NCBI RefSeq assembly: GCF_017614965.1 | Contig: NZ_WVUG01000074.1 | Location: 1-32,260, forward strand | DNA from: Streptomyces griseorubiginosus | Lineage (GTDB): Bacteria; Actinomycetota; Actinomycetes; Streptomycetales; Streptomycetaceae | Direction of reading: 5' to 3' | DNA length: 32,260 bases | Shown: in pieces, positions 7,217-15,181 of the stretch | Position numbering within the stretch: the first letter of the stretch is position 1 | How the letters are laid out: every line of letters begins with the position of its first letter | Notes under the pieces: generated by a model | The model's input: only the letters and a program-made list of their open reading frames with translations | Databases searched by the model: none | What the model was told of the DNA's origin: nothing | Position numbers and translations under genes: made by a program

Positions 7217-8077
7217 CTATCCCAGCCTGACGCGCGCCAGTTGGCGGGACTGGGCGACCAGGCGGTCGGCGCTGTCCCAGACCTCGGCGTCCTCCTCCAG
7301 GAAGCCGCCGGCGAGGTTGCGGGTGGTGATGGAGACGCGGAGCGGGCCGGGCGCGGGGCGGCAGCGCACGTGGACGGTGAGCTCGACCGTGGGGACCCAG
7401 CCCTTCAGGCCGATTTCGAAGGCGGTGGGCGGCAGCGCGTCCACCGCGAGCAGGAGGGAGAGCGGGTCGGCGTCACGGCCGTCCGCCAGGCCGAACCAGG
7501 CCCGCATCTCGCCCTTGCCGGAGGGCGCGCCGACCGCCCAGCCGAGGGTGGCGGGGTCCAGCTTGATCATCAGACGGTCCGCGATGGCGGAGCTGCCGGT
7601 GATGGGAGCCGGGCCGTCGCTGGGGCCGAAGCACTCCTCGATCGGCGGGATCGCGGGCGGCCGGGCCGTCGTACGGACGTCGTCGGGGAGGGCGTCGAGG
7701 TCGCCGTAGGAGGCGAGGACGCGGATGCGTTCGACCTCGTTGCCCTCCTCGTCGTACTGGAGGAGGGAGGCCTGGCCGGTGGAGAGGGTGCGGCCGGTGC
7801 GGACCACGTCCGTGCGGACCACGGCCGGGCCCGGCTGGGAGGCGGTCAGGTAGTGGGCCGAGATCGTGAACGGGTCGGAGTGCGGCAGGGCGTCCGCGAG
7901 GGCGCGGCCCACAACGGCCAGCAGATAGCCGCCGTTGACGGCGTTGATGATGGTCCAGCCGGCCGAGAGGTCGATGGCGTAGACCCCGTCGGCGCGCCGG
8001 GTGAGCGCGGTGTCGCGGTCGAACTCGCTGTCGCCGACGGTGGCCCGGGTGGCCTGTGCGGAAGCTGCTTCTGGCAT
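7217..8077 (-). CDS. acyl-CoA thioesterase-like double-hotdog protein
   Basis: A 286-residue protein with two hotdog repeats of the TesB/4HBT_3 type. The first has INAVNGGYLLAVVGRAL (the helix of hotdog 1) and FTISAHYLTASQPGPAVV; the second ends with a strand and the LRVSITTRNLAGGFLEEDAEVWDSADRLVAQSRQLA block typical of these enzymes. They hydrolyse acyl-CoA to free acid and CoA in the cytoplasm. I chose the ATG at 8077; a TTG at 8092 would add only MYRSG. An imperfect TTAC...GTAG palindrome lies 23 bp upstream (listed). It is divergent from the membrane esterase gene. Substrate chain length is unknown. Confidence 0.85.
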   Translation of the reverse strand: MPEAASAQATRATVGDSEFDRDTALTRRADGVYAIDLSAGWTIINAVNGGYLLAVVGRALADALPHSDPFTISAHYLTASQPGPAVVRTDVVRTGRTLSTGQASLLQYDEEGNEVERIRVLASYGDLDALPDDVRTTARPPAIPPIEECFGPSDGPAPITGSSAIADRLMIKLDPATLGWAVGAPSGKGEMRAWFGLADGRDADPLSLLLAVDALPPTAFEIGLKGWVPTVELTVHVRCRPAPGPLRVSITTRNLAGGFLEEDAEVWDSADRLVAQSRQLARVRLG

Positions 8078-8099
8078 GCCTGAACGGTACAACGAGAAA

Positions 8100-8113
8100 T
8101 TACTAAGCGGTAG
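8100..8113. promoter_or_regulatory. imperfect palindrome TTACTAAGCGGTAG upstream of thioesterase gene
   Basis: Half-sites TTAC and GTAG flank six bases, 23 bp upstream of the thioesterase ATG. Sites of the general form TTAC-N6-GTAA are recalled as targets of TetR-family regulators of acyl-CoA metabolism in actinobacteria, which would suit the gene. Only moderate symmetry supports this. Confidence 0.3.
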
Positions 8114-8232
8114 CTTGCAGCGTTACGGCTGGATGAAGCGCACCCCGCCTCCCGGGTGAGGTTCCGGCAATTTCTTGGTAAGTGTCCGATCCTGTCCGAA
8201 ACCCGGACCCCCTCGTCCCCCTCTATGGGGAC

Positions 8233-9456
8233 ATGAGCCTCACCGGGACTCCGTTCCTCTACACGCTGATCGTGCTGTTCGCGGTCGCCCTGATACTGCC
8301 GCTTGTCCTGTGGTCGCGGATGCGCGGGCCAAAAGCCCTGCGCGCCGCGGCCCGGATGCTGATGCTGCTGTTCGCGCAGGGGACGGCGGTCGCGCTGGTC
8401 TTCGTCCTCGTCAACAACGCCAACAGCCTGTACGACAACTGGGCCGACCTGCTCGGCACCGGCAACCATGTGCAGCAGGCCGCCAACCTCGGCGCCGACG
8501 GCACCGGCGGCATAGCGCTGAAACGGTTGCCCAAGGTGAAGCAGGACTTCACCGCCGCCAGCGGACCCGGTATGCGGGGCGTGCGCGAGACCCAGCTCAA
8601 GGGCCGCGTCTCCGGCGTGAACGCCGAGGTCTACGTATGGACTCCGCCGCAGTACGACGAGGCGAGGTACAAGAACCACAAGTTCCCGGTCGTGGAGCTG
8701 CTGCCCGGCTACCCCGGCTCGGCGAAGGCCTGGTTCGGCTCGCTGCACGTGATCCGCGAGCTGGAGCCGCTGATGCGCAGCGGCCAGGTCGCCCCGTTCA
8801 TCCTGGTGGCGCCGCGCACCAACCTGCTGGCGAGCATCGACACCGGCTGCGCGAACATCCCGGGCACGGTCAACGCGGACAGCTGGCTCAGCATCGACGT
8901 GCCGAAGATGGTCATGGACAACTTCCGCGCCGAGCCCGCGCCCCGGGGCTGGGCGACCGCCGGGTACTCGGCGGGCGGGCACTGCGCGGTGAAGCTGGCC
9001 GTGGCGCACCCCGACCGCTACATGGGGGCGATCAGCTTCTCCGGCTACAACGACCCGATCGGCGAACGCAACTCGCTCGCCTCGCAGAACCCCACGGTCC
9101 GCGCCGAGAACAACCCCTACCTGCTGCTGAAGAAGCAGTTCACCCCGCCCCGGATCGCGCTGTACATGTCCGGCCAGCCGCACGACGGCTACGAGGCCGC
9201 CGTCGGCCTCGAACAGATCGCGAAGGCACCGACGACCGTGCACGTCGTCTTCATCCCGAAGAGCGCCGGCGGCCACAACATGGCGCTGTGGCGGCCGCAG
9301 GTCGTCCCGGCCTTCCGCTGGCTGTCGCTGGAGATGGGCCAGCACAGGGCGCGCCTCGGGGGCACTACTCCTCGCGAACCGTCGACCGGCGGTTCCACGC
9401 GCGCGGCGCTCGCCAGTGGAACCGCATCGCGAGCAGGCGTAGGACGAAAGCCGTGA
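8233..9456 (+). CDS. membrane-anchored alpha/beta-hydrolase esterase (esterase D/antigen 85-like)
   Basis: From the ATG at 8233 the product has 407 residues. Two hydrophobic segments (about 8-28 and 41-61) anchor it in the membrane. The extracellular domain (about 120-370) has the PF00756-type order: LLPGYPGSAKAWFG, the nucleophile elbow GYSAGG (Ser246) and the catalytic histidine in GGHNMALW (His348). Relatives include antigen 85-type mycolyltransferases and esterase D; the substrate here is unknown. A GTG at 8182 could add 17 residues, but it lacks a better ribosome site and the added sequence is unlike a signal. The domain ends near residue 370; the last 30 residues (from about 378) are encoded antisense to the end of the TRIC gene and look like non-domain tail. 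Confidence 0.86.
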   Translation: MSLTGTPFLYTLIVLFAVALILPLVLWSRMRGPKALRAAARMLMLLFAQGTAVALVFVLVNNANSLYDNWADLLGTGNHVQQAANLGADGTGGIALKRLPKVKQDFTAASGPGMRGVRETQLKGRVSGVNAEVYVWTPPQYDEARYKNHKFPVVELLPGYPGSAKAWFGSLHVIRELEPLMRSGQVAPFILVAPRTNLLASIDTGCANIPGTVNADSWLSIDVPKMVMDNFRAEPAPRGWATAGYSAGGHCAVKLAVAHPDRYMGAISFSGYNDPIGERNSLASQNPTVRAENNPYLLLKKQFTPPRIALYMSGQPHDGYEAAVGLEQIAKAPTTVHVVFIPKSAGGHNMALWRPQVVPAFRWLSLEMGQHRARLGGTTPREPSTGGSTRAALASGTASRAGVGRKP

Positions 9457-10021
9457 GGGCGGCCAGTGAGCTGGTGAGGGGACCGAGGACGTCGTAGCGG
9501 ATGCAGAGCACGACCATGGTGGCGCCGACCATCGCCGGGACCGCGTACAGGTCGCGGTCCCAGCGCAGCAGCGACGGCACCTCGTTGGCGAGTACGTCCC
9601 TGAGCACGCCGCCGCCCACGGCGGTGGCCAGGCCCAGGCAGGCGGACGCGGTGAGGCCCAGCCCGTACTCGTAGGCCTTGGTCGTGCCGGCCACGCAGAA
9701 CAGGCCGAGGCCGGCCGCGTCGAAGACGTTCACCCCGACCTGGATGCGCTCCACCTGCGGGTGCAGGAAGAACACCAGCAGAGCGGCGAGCAGCGGGGTG
9801 ACGAAGTAGCCGAGGTCGGTGAAGGCGGCGGGCGGCACCGCGCCGATGACCAGGTCCCTGAACAGCCCTCCGCCCAGCGCGGTGACCTCGGCGAGCACGG
9901 CGATGCCGAACACGTCGAAGTTCTTGCGGACGGCCAGCAGCGCGCCGGAGATGGCGAACACGAAGATGCCGACGAGGTCGAGCGTGTGCTGGACGGAGGG
10001 GCTGAACAGTTGCTGGAGCAC
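9365..10021 (-). CDS. TRIC-type cation channel family protein (UPF0126/YicG-like)
   Basis: A 218-residue integral membrane protein with about seven hydrophobic segments in two inverted repeats. Each repeat carries the family motif GGG followed by a helix with Arg-Asp: ALGGGLFRDLV (residues 49-58) and AVGGGVLRDVL (135-144). Prokaryotic TRIC homologues are trimeric K+-permeable channels. The start is GTG at 10021. The C-terminus (MRFHWRAPRAWNRRSTVREE) is basic and cytoplasmic-looking. The 3' end overlaps the convergent esterase gene by 92 bp. The metallopeptidase gene ends 23 bp upstream on the same strand, so the two may share a transcript. Confidence 0.9.
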   Translation of the reverse strand: MLQQLFSPSVQHTLDLVGIFVFAISGALLAVRKNFDVFGIAVLAEVTALGGGLFRDLVIGAVPPAAFTDLGYFVTPLLAALLVFFLHPQVERIQVGVNVFDAAGLGLFCVAGTTKAYEYGLGLTASACLGLATAVGGGVLRDVLANEVPSLLRWDRDLYAVPAMVGATMVVLCIRYDVLGPLTSSLAALTAFVLRLLAMRFHWRAPRAWNRRSTVREE

Positions 10022-10044
10022 CCCACATTCTTACCCGGGGGTGT

Positions 10045-11436
10045 TCACAGAGCCGGTTTGCCCGTGGTGGAGAGCCACTTCTGGAACAGGTCGCCCAGCT
10101 TCTGCCCGGAGACCTTCTCTGCGAGCGCGATGAACTGGGCGGTGTTCGCGTTGCCGTACCGGTGGAGCCTGGTCCAGGTCGGCAGCAGCCGGAAGAACGC
10201 GGTGTCGCCGATGCGCTCGCGCAGCGCCTGGAGGGTCATCGCGCCGCGCTGGTAGACCGCGGAGGCGAACATGGTGTCGCGCTGCGGGTCGGCGACGACG
10301 GTCTGCCAGAAGGCGCTGTCCGCCGGGCGGGAGTTGTAGGCGGCGAGGAAGGAGTCGTGGGCGCTGCGGGTGCCCTGGTGCTCGGCCCACAGCCACTGGG
10401 CGTACGTGGCGAAGCCCTCGTTGAGCCAGATGTCCTTCCAGCGCTCCACGGACACCGAGTCGCCGAACCACTGGTGGGCCAGCTCGTGGACGATCGTGGT
10501 CTCGTTGCGCACGGCCGAGTACGCCGGCTTGCTCTGCACCTCCAGCGAGAACCCGGCCTGGGGCATGTCGTCGACGATCGCGCCGGTCTCCTCGAAGGGG
10601 TAGGGCCCGAAGACCTGCGACCAGTAGTCGGTGGCGGCGGCCGTCACGGCGTACACGTCGACGTTGTTGCTGTTCGCGAGCACCGGGTCGACGGCGACGT
10701 AGATCGGGATGCCGGAGGGGGTCCGGCCGGTCTTGACGTCGAACTTCCCGATCGTGGCGGTCGCGAGGTAGCTCGCCATCGGTTTGCTCTCGCGCCAGTG
10801 GGCGTACGTCGAGCCGTCCTTGTCGTACGTCGAGACCAGCCGGCCGTTGGAGACGCCGGTCAGGCCCTTGGGGGCCTTGATGCGGATGTCGTAGGTGGCC
10901 TTGTCGGAGGGGTGGTCGCTGGACGGGAACCAGGTGGAGGCGGCGTTGGGCTCGCAGGCGACGAAGACGCCGTCGGGGGTCTTCATCCAGCCGTAGTCGG
11001 AGCCGAACACGATGGGCCCGCTGAGGGGTTCGGGTACGCCGCCGTAGGTGACGGTGACCTTGAAGGTGTGCCCCTGGGGGAGAACTCCCTTGGGCTTGAT
11101 GCGCAGTTCGTCGCCGTCCCGGGTGAACGCGGCGTGTCTGCCGTTCACTTCGACCCGGGTGACCTCCAGTTTCTGCAGGTCGAGATCGAAGGACGACAGG
11201 GCCTGGGTCGCGCGGGCGGTGAGGGTCGTACGGCCGTCGAGGCGGTCGGTGTCCGGGTTGTACGCCACGTCGAGGTCGTAATGCCGGGCGTCGAAGCCGC
11301 CGTTGCCGAGGTTCGGGAAGTAGGTGTCGCCGATGCCGGGAGCGCCCGGGGTGGGGGCGGGAGAGGCGGCGATGACAAGGAAAGAGGCCGCCGCTGTCGC
11401 GAGGGCCCCTAAACGTGCCGAACGGGAGAAGGCCAT
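10045..11436 (-). CDS. secreted M1-family zinc metallopeptidase, short form
   Basis: A 463-residue aminopeptidase-like protein. The N-terminus (residues 1-24) is a Sec signal peptide followed by a Pro/Ala-rich linker. An N-terminal beta-sandwich domain (about 45-235) precedes the thermolysin-like catalytic domain with HELAHQWFG (His317, Glu318, His321) and the third zinc ligand Glu340 in WLNEGFA. The exopeptidase motif usually written GAMEN is GFSLEV here (295-300), so the N-terminus-binding site differs from canonical aminopeptidase N. The C-terminal ARM/HEAT domain of 850-residue M1 enzymes is absent, as in other short secreted actinobacterial members. A GAAGGG ribosome site precedes the ATG at 11436. 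It lies downstream of the peptide transporter operon but beyond a strong terminator. A link to peptide uptake is tempting but unproven. Confidence 0.93.
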   Translation of the reverse strand: MAFSRSARLGALATAAASFLVIAASPAPTPGAPGIGDTYFPNLGNGGFDARHYDLDVAYNPDTDRLDGRTTLTARATQALSSFDLDLQKLEVTRVEVNGRHAAFTRDGDELRIKPKGVLPQGHTFKVTVTYGGVPEPLSGPIVFGSDYGWMKTPDGVFVACEPNAASTWFPSSDHPSDKATYDIRIKAPKGLTGVSNGRLVSTYDKDGSTYAHWRESKPMASYLATATIGKFDVKTGRTPSGIPIYVAVDPVLANSNNVDVYAVTAAATDYWSQVFGPYPFEETGAIVDDMPQAGFSLEVQSKPAYSAVRNETTIVHELAHQWFGDSVSVERWKDIWLNEGFATYAQWLWAEHQGTRSAHDSFLAAYNSRPADSAFWQTVVADPQRDTMFASAVYQRGAMTLQALRERIGDTAFFRLLPTWTRLHRYGNANTAQFIALAEKVSGQKLGDLFQKWLSTTGKPAL

Positions 11437-11566
11437 GGGTCGTCCCTTCGGTGCGTGGTCCGATTCAGCCGGATACGCCGACCCTGCCTCCCGCTATCCG
11501 GTCATGTACACGACTTTGCCAACTCGTCATGCGCTACTCGCCTGTTGACTCCTGTTCCACACGGGA

Positions 11567-11614
11567 CACGCGAAGGCCCCGGCAGTCCGAACGGACTGCC
11601 GGGGCCTTCGCGTG
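11567..11614 (-). terminator. 23-bp perfect stem, terminator of the peptide transporter operon
   Basis: Arms 11567-11589 and 11592-11614 are perfectly complementary over 23 bp (core GAAGGCCCCGGCAGTCCG), with a central AA. It begins 26 bases beyond the stop of the last transporter gene and separates it from the M1 peptidase gene on the same strand. This is the strongest hairpin in the window. Confidence 0.85.
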
Positions 11615-11640
11615 GATGAACGCGGCTGGAGGAACGCGGC

Positions 11641-12981
11641 CTACTTCTCGCCGGTCTCCGGCTCGGCGGCCGCGGGCGACTCGGCGCTCGCGGCGGATTC
11701 CTCGGTCGCCGGGGTCTCGGCGGATTCCTCGGTCACCGGGGTCTCGGCGGATTCCTCGGTCGCGGGGGTCTCGGCGGCTTCTTCGGCCGCGGGGGCCTCC
11801 GAGGTCTCCGCGACCTCCGCCGCCACCGCCGCCGACGTCTCCGCCGACTCCGCGAGGACCTCGTCGGCGACCAGTTCGGCCGCCTCCTTGGCCATGGTCA
11901 GCAGGACCGTGTCCTGCGGAGCCTGGTCCTCGAAGTTCTCCGGGTGGTGGCAGGCGACCTGCTGGCCGGGCTTCAGCTCGGTGAGCTTCGGCTCGGTGGT
12001 CTTGCAGATCTCCGTCGCCTTCCAGCACCGGGTGTGGAAGCGGCAGCCGCTCGGCGGGGAGATCGGCGAGGGCACGTCACCCTTGAGCAGGATCCGCTCG
12101 CTCTTCTCGTTCTTGCGCCGCGGGTCCGGGATCGGCACCGCCGACATCAGCGCCTTGGTGTACGGGTGCATCGGCGCCTTGTACAGCGACTCACGGTCGG
12201 CCAGCTCGACGATCTTGCCGAGGTACATCACCGCGATCCGGTCCGAGACGTGCCGGACCACCGAGAGGTCGTGCGCGATGATCACGTACGTCAGGCCCAG
12301 CTCCTGCTGGAGGTCGTCCAGCAGGTTGACGACCTGGGCCTGGATCGACACGTCCAGCGCGGAGACCGGCTCGTCCGCCACGACCAGCTTCGGGTTCAGG
12401 GCGAGCGCGCGGGCGATGCCGATGCGCTGGCGCTGACCGCCGGAGAACTCGTGCGGATAGCGGTTGTAGTGCTCGGGGTTGAGACCGACCACCGACAGCA
12501 GCCGCTGGACCTCCTTCTTCACTCCGCCCTCGGGCTCGACGCCCTGGAGCTTGAAGGGGGCGCCGATGATCGTGCCGATGGTGTGGCGCGGGTTCAGCGA
12601 GGAGTACGGGTCCTGGAAGATCATCTGCACGTCGCGGCGCAGCGGGCGCATGCCGCTGACGCCGAGGTGCGTGATGTCCCTGCCCTCGAACTCGACCTTG
12701 CCGCCGGTCGGTTCCAGCAGCCGGGTGATCAGCCGGCCCATGGTCGACTTGCCGCAGCCGGACTCGCCCACGACACCGAGGGTCTCACCGGCCCGGACCT
12801 CGAAGTCGAGGCCGTCGACGGCGTGCACGGCGCCGACCTGGCGCTGCAGCAGACCCTTCTTGATCGGGAAGTGCTTCTGCAGTCCCGTCACCTTCAGCAG
12901 GGTCTCGCCGGCGGCGGCGTCCTTGGTGAGGGTGGCACCGTCGCTCTTCGCGGGAGTGGTCACGGCTTTGTCCTCGCTCAC
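11641..12981 (-). CDS. oligopeptide ABC transporter ATP-binding subunit, OppF/DppF-type, with Ala/Glu-rich repeat tail
   Basis: The ATPase partner of the operon's D-type subunit. It has Walker A GESGCGKST (72-80), the Q-loop in IFQDPYSSLNP, the signature FSGGQRQR (179-186), Walker B LVVADEP (199-205), the switch His in IIAHDLS, and the oligo_HPY region with cysteines at SGCRFHTRC (311-319), ICKTTE and VACHH. The family usually ends near residue 350. This protein continues for about 95 residues in an Ala/Glu/Thr/Pro-rich acidic tail containing three consecutive nine-residue repeats AETP(A/V)TEES (403-429). GTG start at 12981; GTGA overlap with the stop of the upstream ATPase gene indicates translational coupling. 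The tail is likely disordered and its role is unknown. Confidence 0.95.
   Translation of the reverse strand: MSEDKAVTTPAKSDGATLTKDAAAGETLLKVTGLQKHFPIKKGLLQRQVGAVHAVDGLDFEVRAGETLGVVGESGCGKSTMGRLITRLLEPTGGKVEFEGRDITHLGVSGMRPLRRDVQMIFQDPYSSLNPRHTIGTIIGAPFKLQGVEPEGGVKKEVQRLLSVVGLNPEHYNRYPHEFSGGQRQRIGIARALALNPKLVVADEPVSALDVSIQAQVVNLLDDLQQELGLTYVIIAHDLSVVRHVSDRIAVMYLGKIVELADRESLYKAPMHPYTKALMSAVPIPDPRRKNEKSERILLKGDVPSPISPPSGCRFHTRCWKATEICKTTEPKLTELKPGQQVACHHPENFEDQAPQDTVLLTMAKEAAELVADEVLAESAETSAAVAAEVAETSEAPAAEEAAETPATEESAETPVTEESAETPATEESAASAESPAAAEPETGEK
11695..11775 (-). repeat. three 27-bp tandem repeats in the ATPase C-terminal tail
   Basis: Three in-frame 27-bp units encode AETPATEES, AETPVTEES and AETPATEES. 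The units differ at a few positions only, and partly similar AE(T/S)xxxxE units flank them. The near-identity in nucleotides points to recent expansion by slippage or unequal exchange, so copy number may vary between strains. Confidence 0.85.
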
Positions 12982-14075
12982 AGCTTCGGCGCAATCTCTT
13001 CGGTCCAGATACGCTCCCGCTGCTCCTGCGTCATGTGGCAGGCGGCCCAGTGCTGGCTGCCGACCTCGGTCAGCTCGGGGCGGACCGTGCGGGTGACGTT
13101 GTCCTTGGGGACGTCGGCGTACGGGCAGCGCGGGTTGAAGGCGCAGCCGGACGGGACGTTGATCAGCGAGGGCGGGGATCCCTTGACCGGGATCAGACGC
13201 TCCTGCTGCTCACGGTCCAGGCGCGGCATCGAGCCGAGCAGACCCCAGGTGTAGGGGTGGCGGGGCTCGTAGAACACCTTGTCGGCCGGGCCCCGCTCCA
13301 CGCAGCGGCCGCCGTACATCACCAGGATGTCGTCGGCCAGCTCGGCGACGACGCCCAGGTCGTGGGTGATGATGATGACCGCGGAGCCGAACTCCTTCTG
13401 CAGGTCCCGGATCAGGTCGAGGATCTGCGCCTGGACGGTCACGTCGAGGGCGGTCGTCGGCTCGTCCGCGATCAGCAGCTCGGGGTTGTTCACCAGCGAC
13501 ATCGCGATCATCGCGCGCTGGCGCATACCGCCGGAGAACTCGTGCGGGTAGTTGTCCACCCGCTTGTCGGGCTGCGGGATGCCCACCCGGTCGAGCATCT
13601 CGACCGCGCGCTTCTTCGCGGTCTTCTTGTCGACGTTGTGGTGGATGCGGTACGCCTCCACGATCTGCTGGCCGATCGTGTAGTACGGGTGCAGCGCGGA
13701 CAGCGGATCCTGGAAGATCATCGACATCTCGCGCCCGCGCAGCTTGCGGACCTCGTCCGGGTCGGCGGACAGCAGCTCGGTGCCGTCCAGCCAGATCTCA
13801 CCGGATATCTGCGCCTTGCGCTTGCCGTACTGGCCGGCGGTGTGCAGGCCCATGATGCCGAGCGAGGTCACCGACTTGCCGGAGCCCGACTCGCCCACGA
13901 TGCCGAGGGTCTTGCCCTTCTCCAGCGTGAAGGAGAGCCCGTCGACGGACTTGACCAGACCGTCGTCGGTCGGGAAGTGCACCTTCAGGTCGCGCACTTC
14001 CAGGAAGGACGTCGGGGCGGGGGAGGTGCTCGTGGGCTCGCCCACGGCCGCTCCGCTCTTGCTCAGCTCGGTCAT
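12978..14075 (-). CDS. oligopeptide ABC transporter ATP-binding subunit, OppD/DppD-type
   Basis: A 365-residue cytoplasmic ATPase that powers peptide import with its F-type partner. Walker A is GESGSGKS (61-68), the Q-loop IFQDPLSALHP (Gln122), the signature FSGGMRQR (180-187) and Walker B LLIADEP (200-206), followed by IIITHDLGVVAELAD. A C-terminal oligo_HPY region carries SGCAFNPRCPYAD and WAACH cysteines, which in relatives bind an Fe-S cluster. The ATG at 14075 overlaps the permease stop (ATGA), and the stop overlaps the GTG of the F-type gene. A 22-residue Ser/Thr/Pro-rich N-terminal extension precedes the domain. Confidence 0.95.
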   Translation of the reverse strand: MTELSKSGAAVGEPTSTSPAPTSFLEVRDLKVHFPTDDGLVKSVDGLSFTLEKGKTLGIVGESGSGKSVTSLGIMGLHTAGQYGKRKAQISGEIWLDGTELLSADPDEVRKLRGREMSMIFQDPLSALHPYYTIGQQIVEAYRIHHNVDKKTAKKRAVEMLDRVGIPQPDKRVDNYPHEFSGGMRQRAMIAMSLVNNPELLIADEPTTALDVTVQAQILDLIRDLQKEFGSAVIIITHDLGVVAELADDILVMYGGRCVERGPADKVFYEPRHPYTWGLLGSMPRLDREQQERLIPVKGSPPSLINVPSGCAFNPRCPYADVPKDNVTRTVRPELTEVGSQHWAACHMTQEQRERIWTEEIAPKL

Positions 14076-15070
14076 GTGAGCCTCACTCGGGGGTCGATCA
14101 CGGCGTACAGGACGTCGACCACGAGGTTGGCGATCAGCACCGCGAGAGAAGTGATCAGGGTGACGCCCAGAATGATGGGCAGGTCCTGGGTCTTGATGGC
14201 GTTGAGCACCGCCTGGCCGAGGCCGGGCAGGCTGAACGTCGTCTCGGTCAGGATCGCGCCGCCGATGAGGGCGCCGAGGTCCATGCCGAGCATGGTCAGG
14301 ATGGGGGTCATGGTGGAGCGCATGGCGTGCTTGCCGATGACGACCTGCTCCGTGAGGCCCTTCGCGCGCGCCGTGCGGATGTAGTCCTCGCCGAGGATCT
14401 CCAGCATGGTGGCGCGGGTGATCCGGGCGTACATCGCCGCGTACAGGAACGCGAGGGTGACCCAGGGCAGGATCATGCCTCCCAGCCAGCCGGAGAAGCT
14501 GTCGGTGAGGGGCACGTACTTGCCGTCGATCCAGCCGAGGCCGTAGCTGAAGATCGCGAGCGACAGCAGACCCGTGAAGTAGATCGGGAGGGAGACACCG
14601 CTGAGCGCGATGACCATCGCGCCGCGGTCCCACAGGCTGCCCCGCTTGAGGGCGGAGAGCACACCGGCCGCGACACCGAAGACCAGCCACAGCACGGCGG
14701 CACCGAGCGCCAGACCCAGGGTCACCGGGAAGCGGTCGGTGAGCACGGGCCAGACGTCCTGCTCGGTACGGAAGGAGTAGCCGAAGCAGGGCGCGGCGCA
14801 GTGGGTGACATCGCCGCCGGCCGCGTAGGTGCGGCCCACGAAGATGCCCTTGAAGAAGTGCCAGACCTGAACGAAGATCGGGTCGCTCAGTCCGAGCTTC
14901 TCGCGCACCGCTGCCACCGACGCGGGGTCGGCCTGCTTGCCCACGAAGCTTGAGGCGATGTCCACGCCCGCCCACTTGGGGACGAGGAAGAAGATGCAGA
15001 AGACCACCAGGATGATGACCACCAGCATCACTGCGGCGGCGAAGAGCCGCCTGATGAGGTAAGCGAGCAC
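14072..15070 (-). CDS. oligopeptide ABC transporter permease, OppB/DppB-type
   Basis: A 332-residue inner membrane permease. An N-terminal helix with the family start LAYLIRRLFAAAVMLVVIILVVF, a long extracytoplasmic loop (about 45-115) and five further helices are visible. The EAA-type coupling loop is EILGEDYIRTARAKGLTEQ, which contacts the ATPases. I chose the GTG at 15070 because it places the first helix at the N-terminus, as in the family. A longer frame from 15124 would be translated through a strong intercistronic hairpin and lacks a ribosome site. It is downstream of the binding protein gene, and its TGA overlaps the D-type ATPase ATG. Confidence 0.93.
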   Translation of the reverse strand: MLAYLIRRLFAAAVMLVVIILVVFCIFFLVPKWAGVDIASSFVGKQADPASVAAVREKLGLSDPIFVQVWHFFKGIFVGRTYAAGGDVTHCAAPCFGYSFRTEQDVWPVLTDRFPVTLGLALGAAVLWLVFGVAAGVLSALKRGSLWDRGAMVIALSGVSLPIYFTGLLSLAIFSYGLGWIDGKYVPLTDSFSGWLGGMILPWVTLAFLYAAMYARITRATMLEILGEDYIRTARAKGLTEQVVIGKHAMRSTMTPILTMLGMDLGALIGGAILTETTFSLPGLGQAVLNAIKTQDLPIILGVTLITSLAVLIANLVVDVLYAVIDPRVRLT

Positions 15071-15088
15071 AGCTAACGGCCCGCCGCA

Positions 15089-15129
15089 GGACCGCGGGCC
15101 GCCGGAGGTCGTCCGGTGGCCCACGGTCC
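15089..15129 (-). terminator. intercistronic hairpin between the binding protein and permease B genes
   Basis: In minus-strand RNA, GGACCGUGGGCC (15129-15118) pairs with GGCCCGCGGUCC (15100-15089) over 12 bp with one U-G wobble. Inside it CCGGA pairs with UCCGG around a five-base loop. It lies in the 111-bp gap after the substrate-binding protein gene. Such hairpins commonly stabilise the binding-protein mRNA or partly end transcription, so that more binding protein than permease is made. That role here is inferred. Confidence 0.6.
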
Positions 15130-15181
15130 CGCCGCGCCGGCCTTCACCTGCCTTTCGTGCCGTTCGGCGGGTGTGCCGGGT

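Noticed and set aside
7846..9345. Minus-strand frame continuing upstream of the thioesterase and across the esterase gene
   Set aside because: Shifted frame relative to the thioesterase; the esterase with its GYSAGG elbow is on the plus strand.
11695..11775. Regular 27-bp repeats considered as a CRISPR array
   Set aside because: There are no spacers; the units are contiguous, in frame and inside the ATPase coding region.
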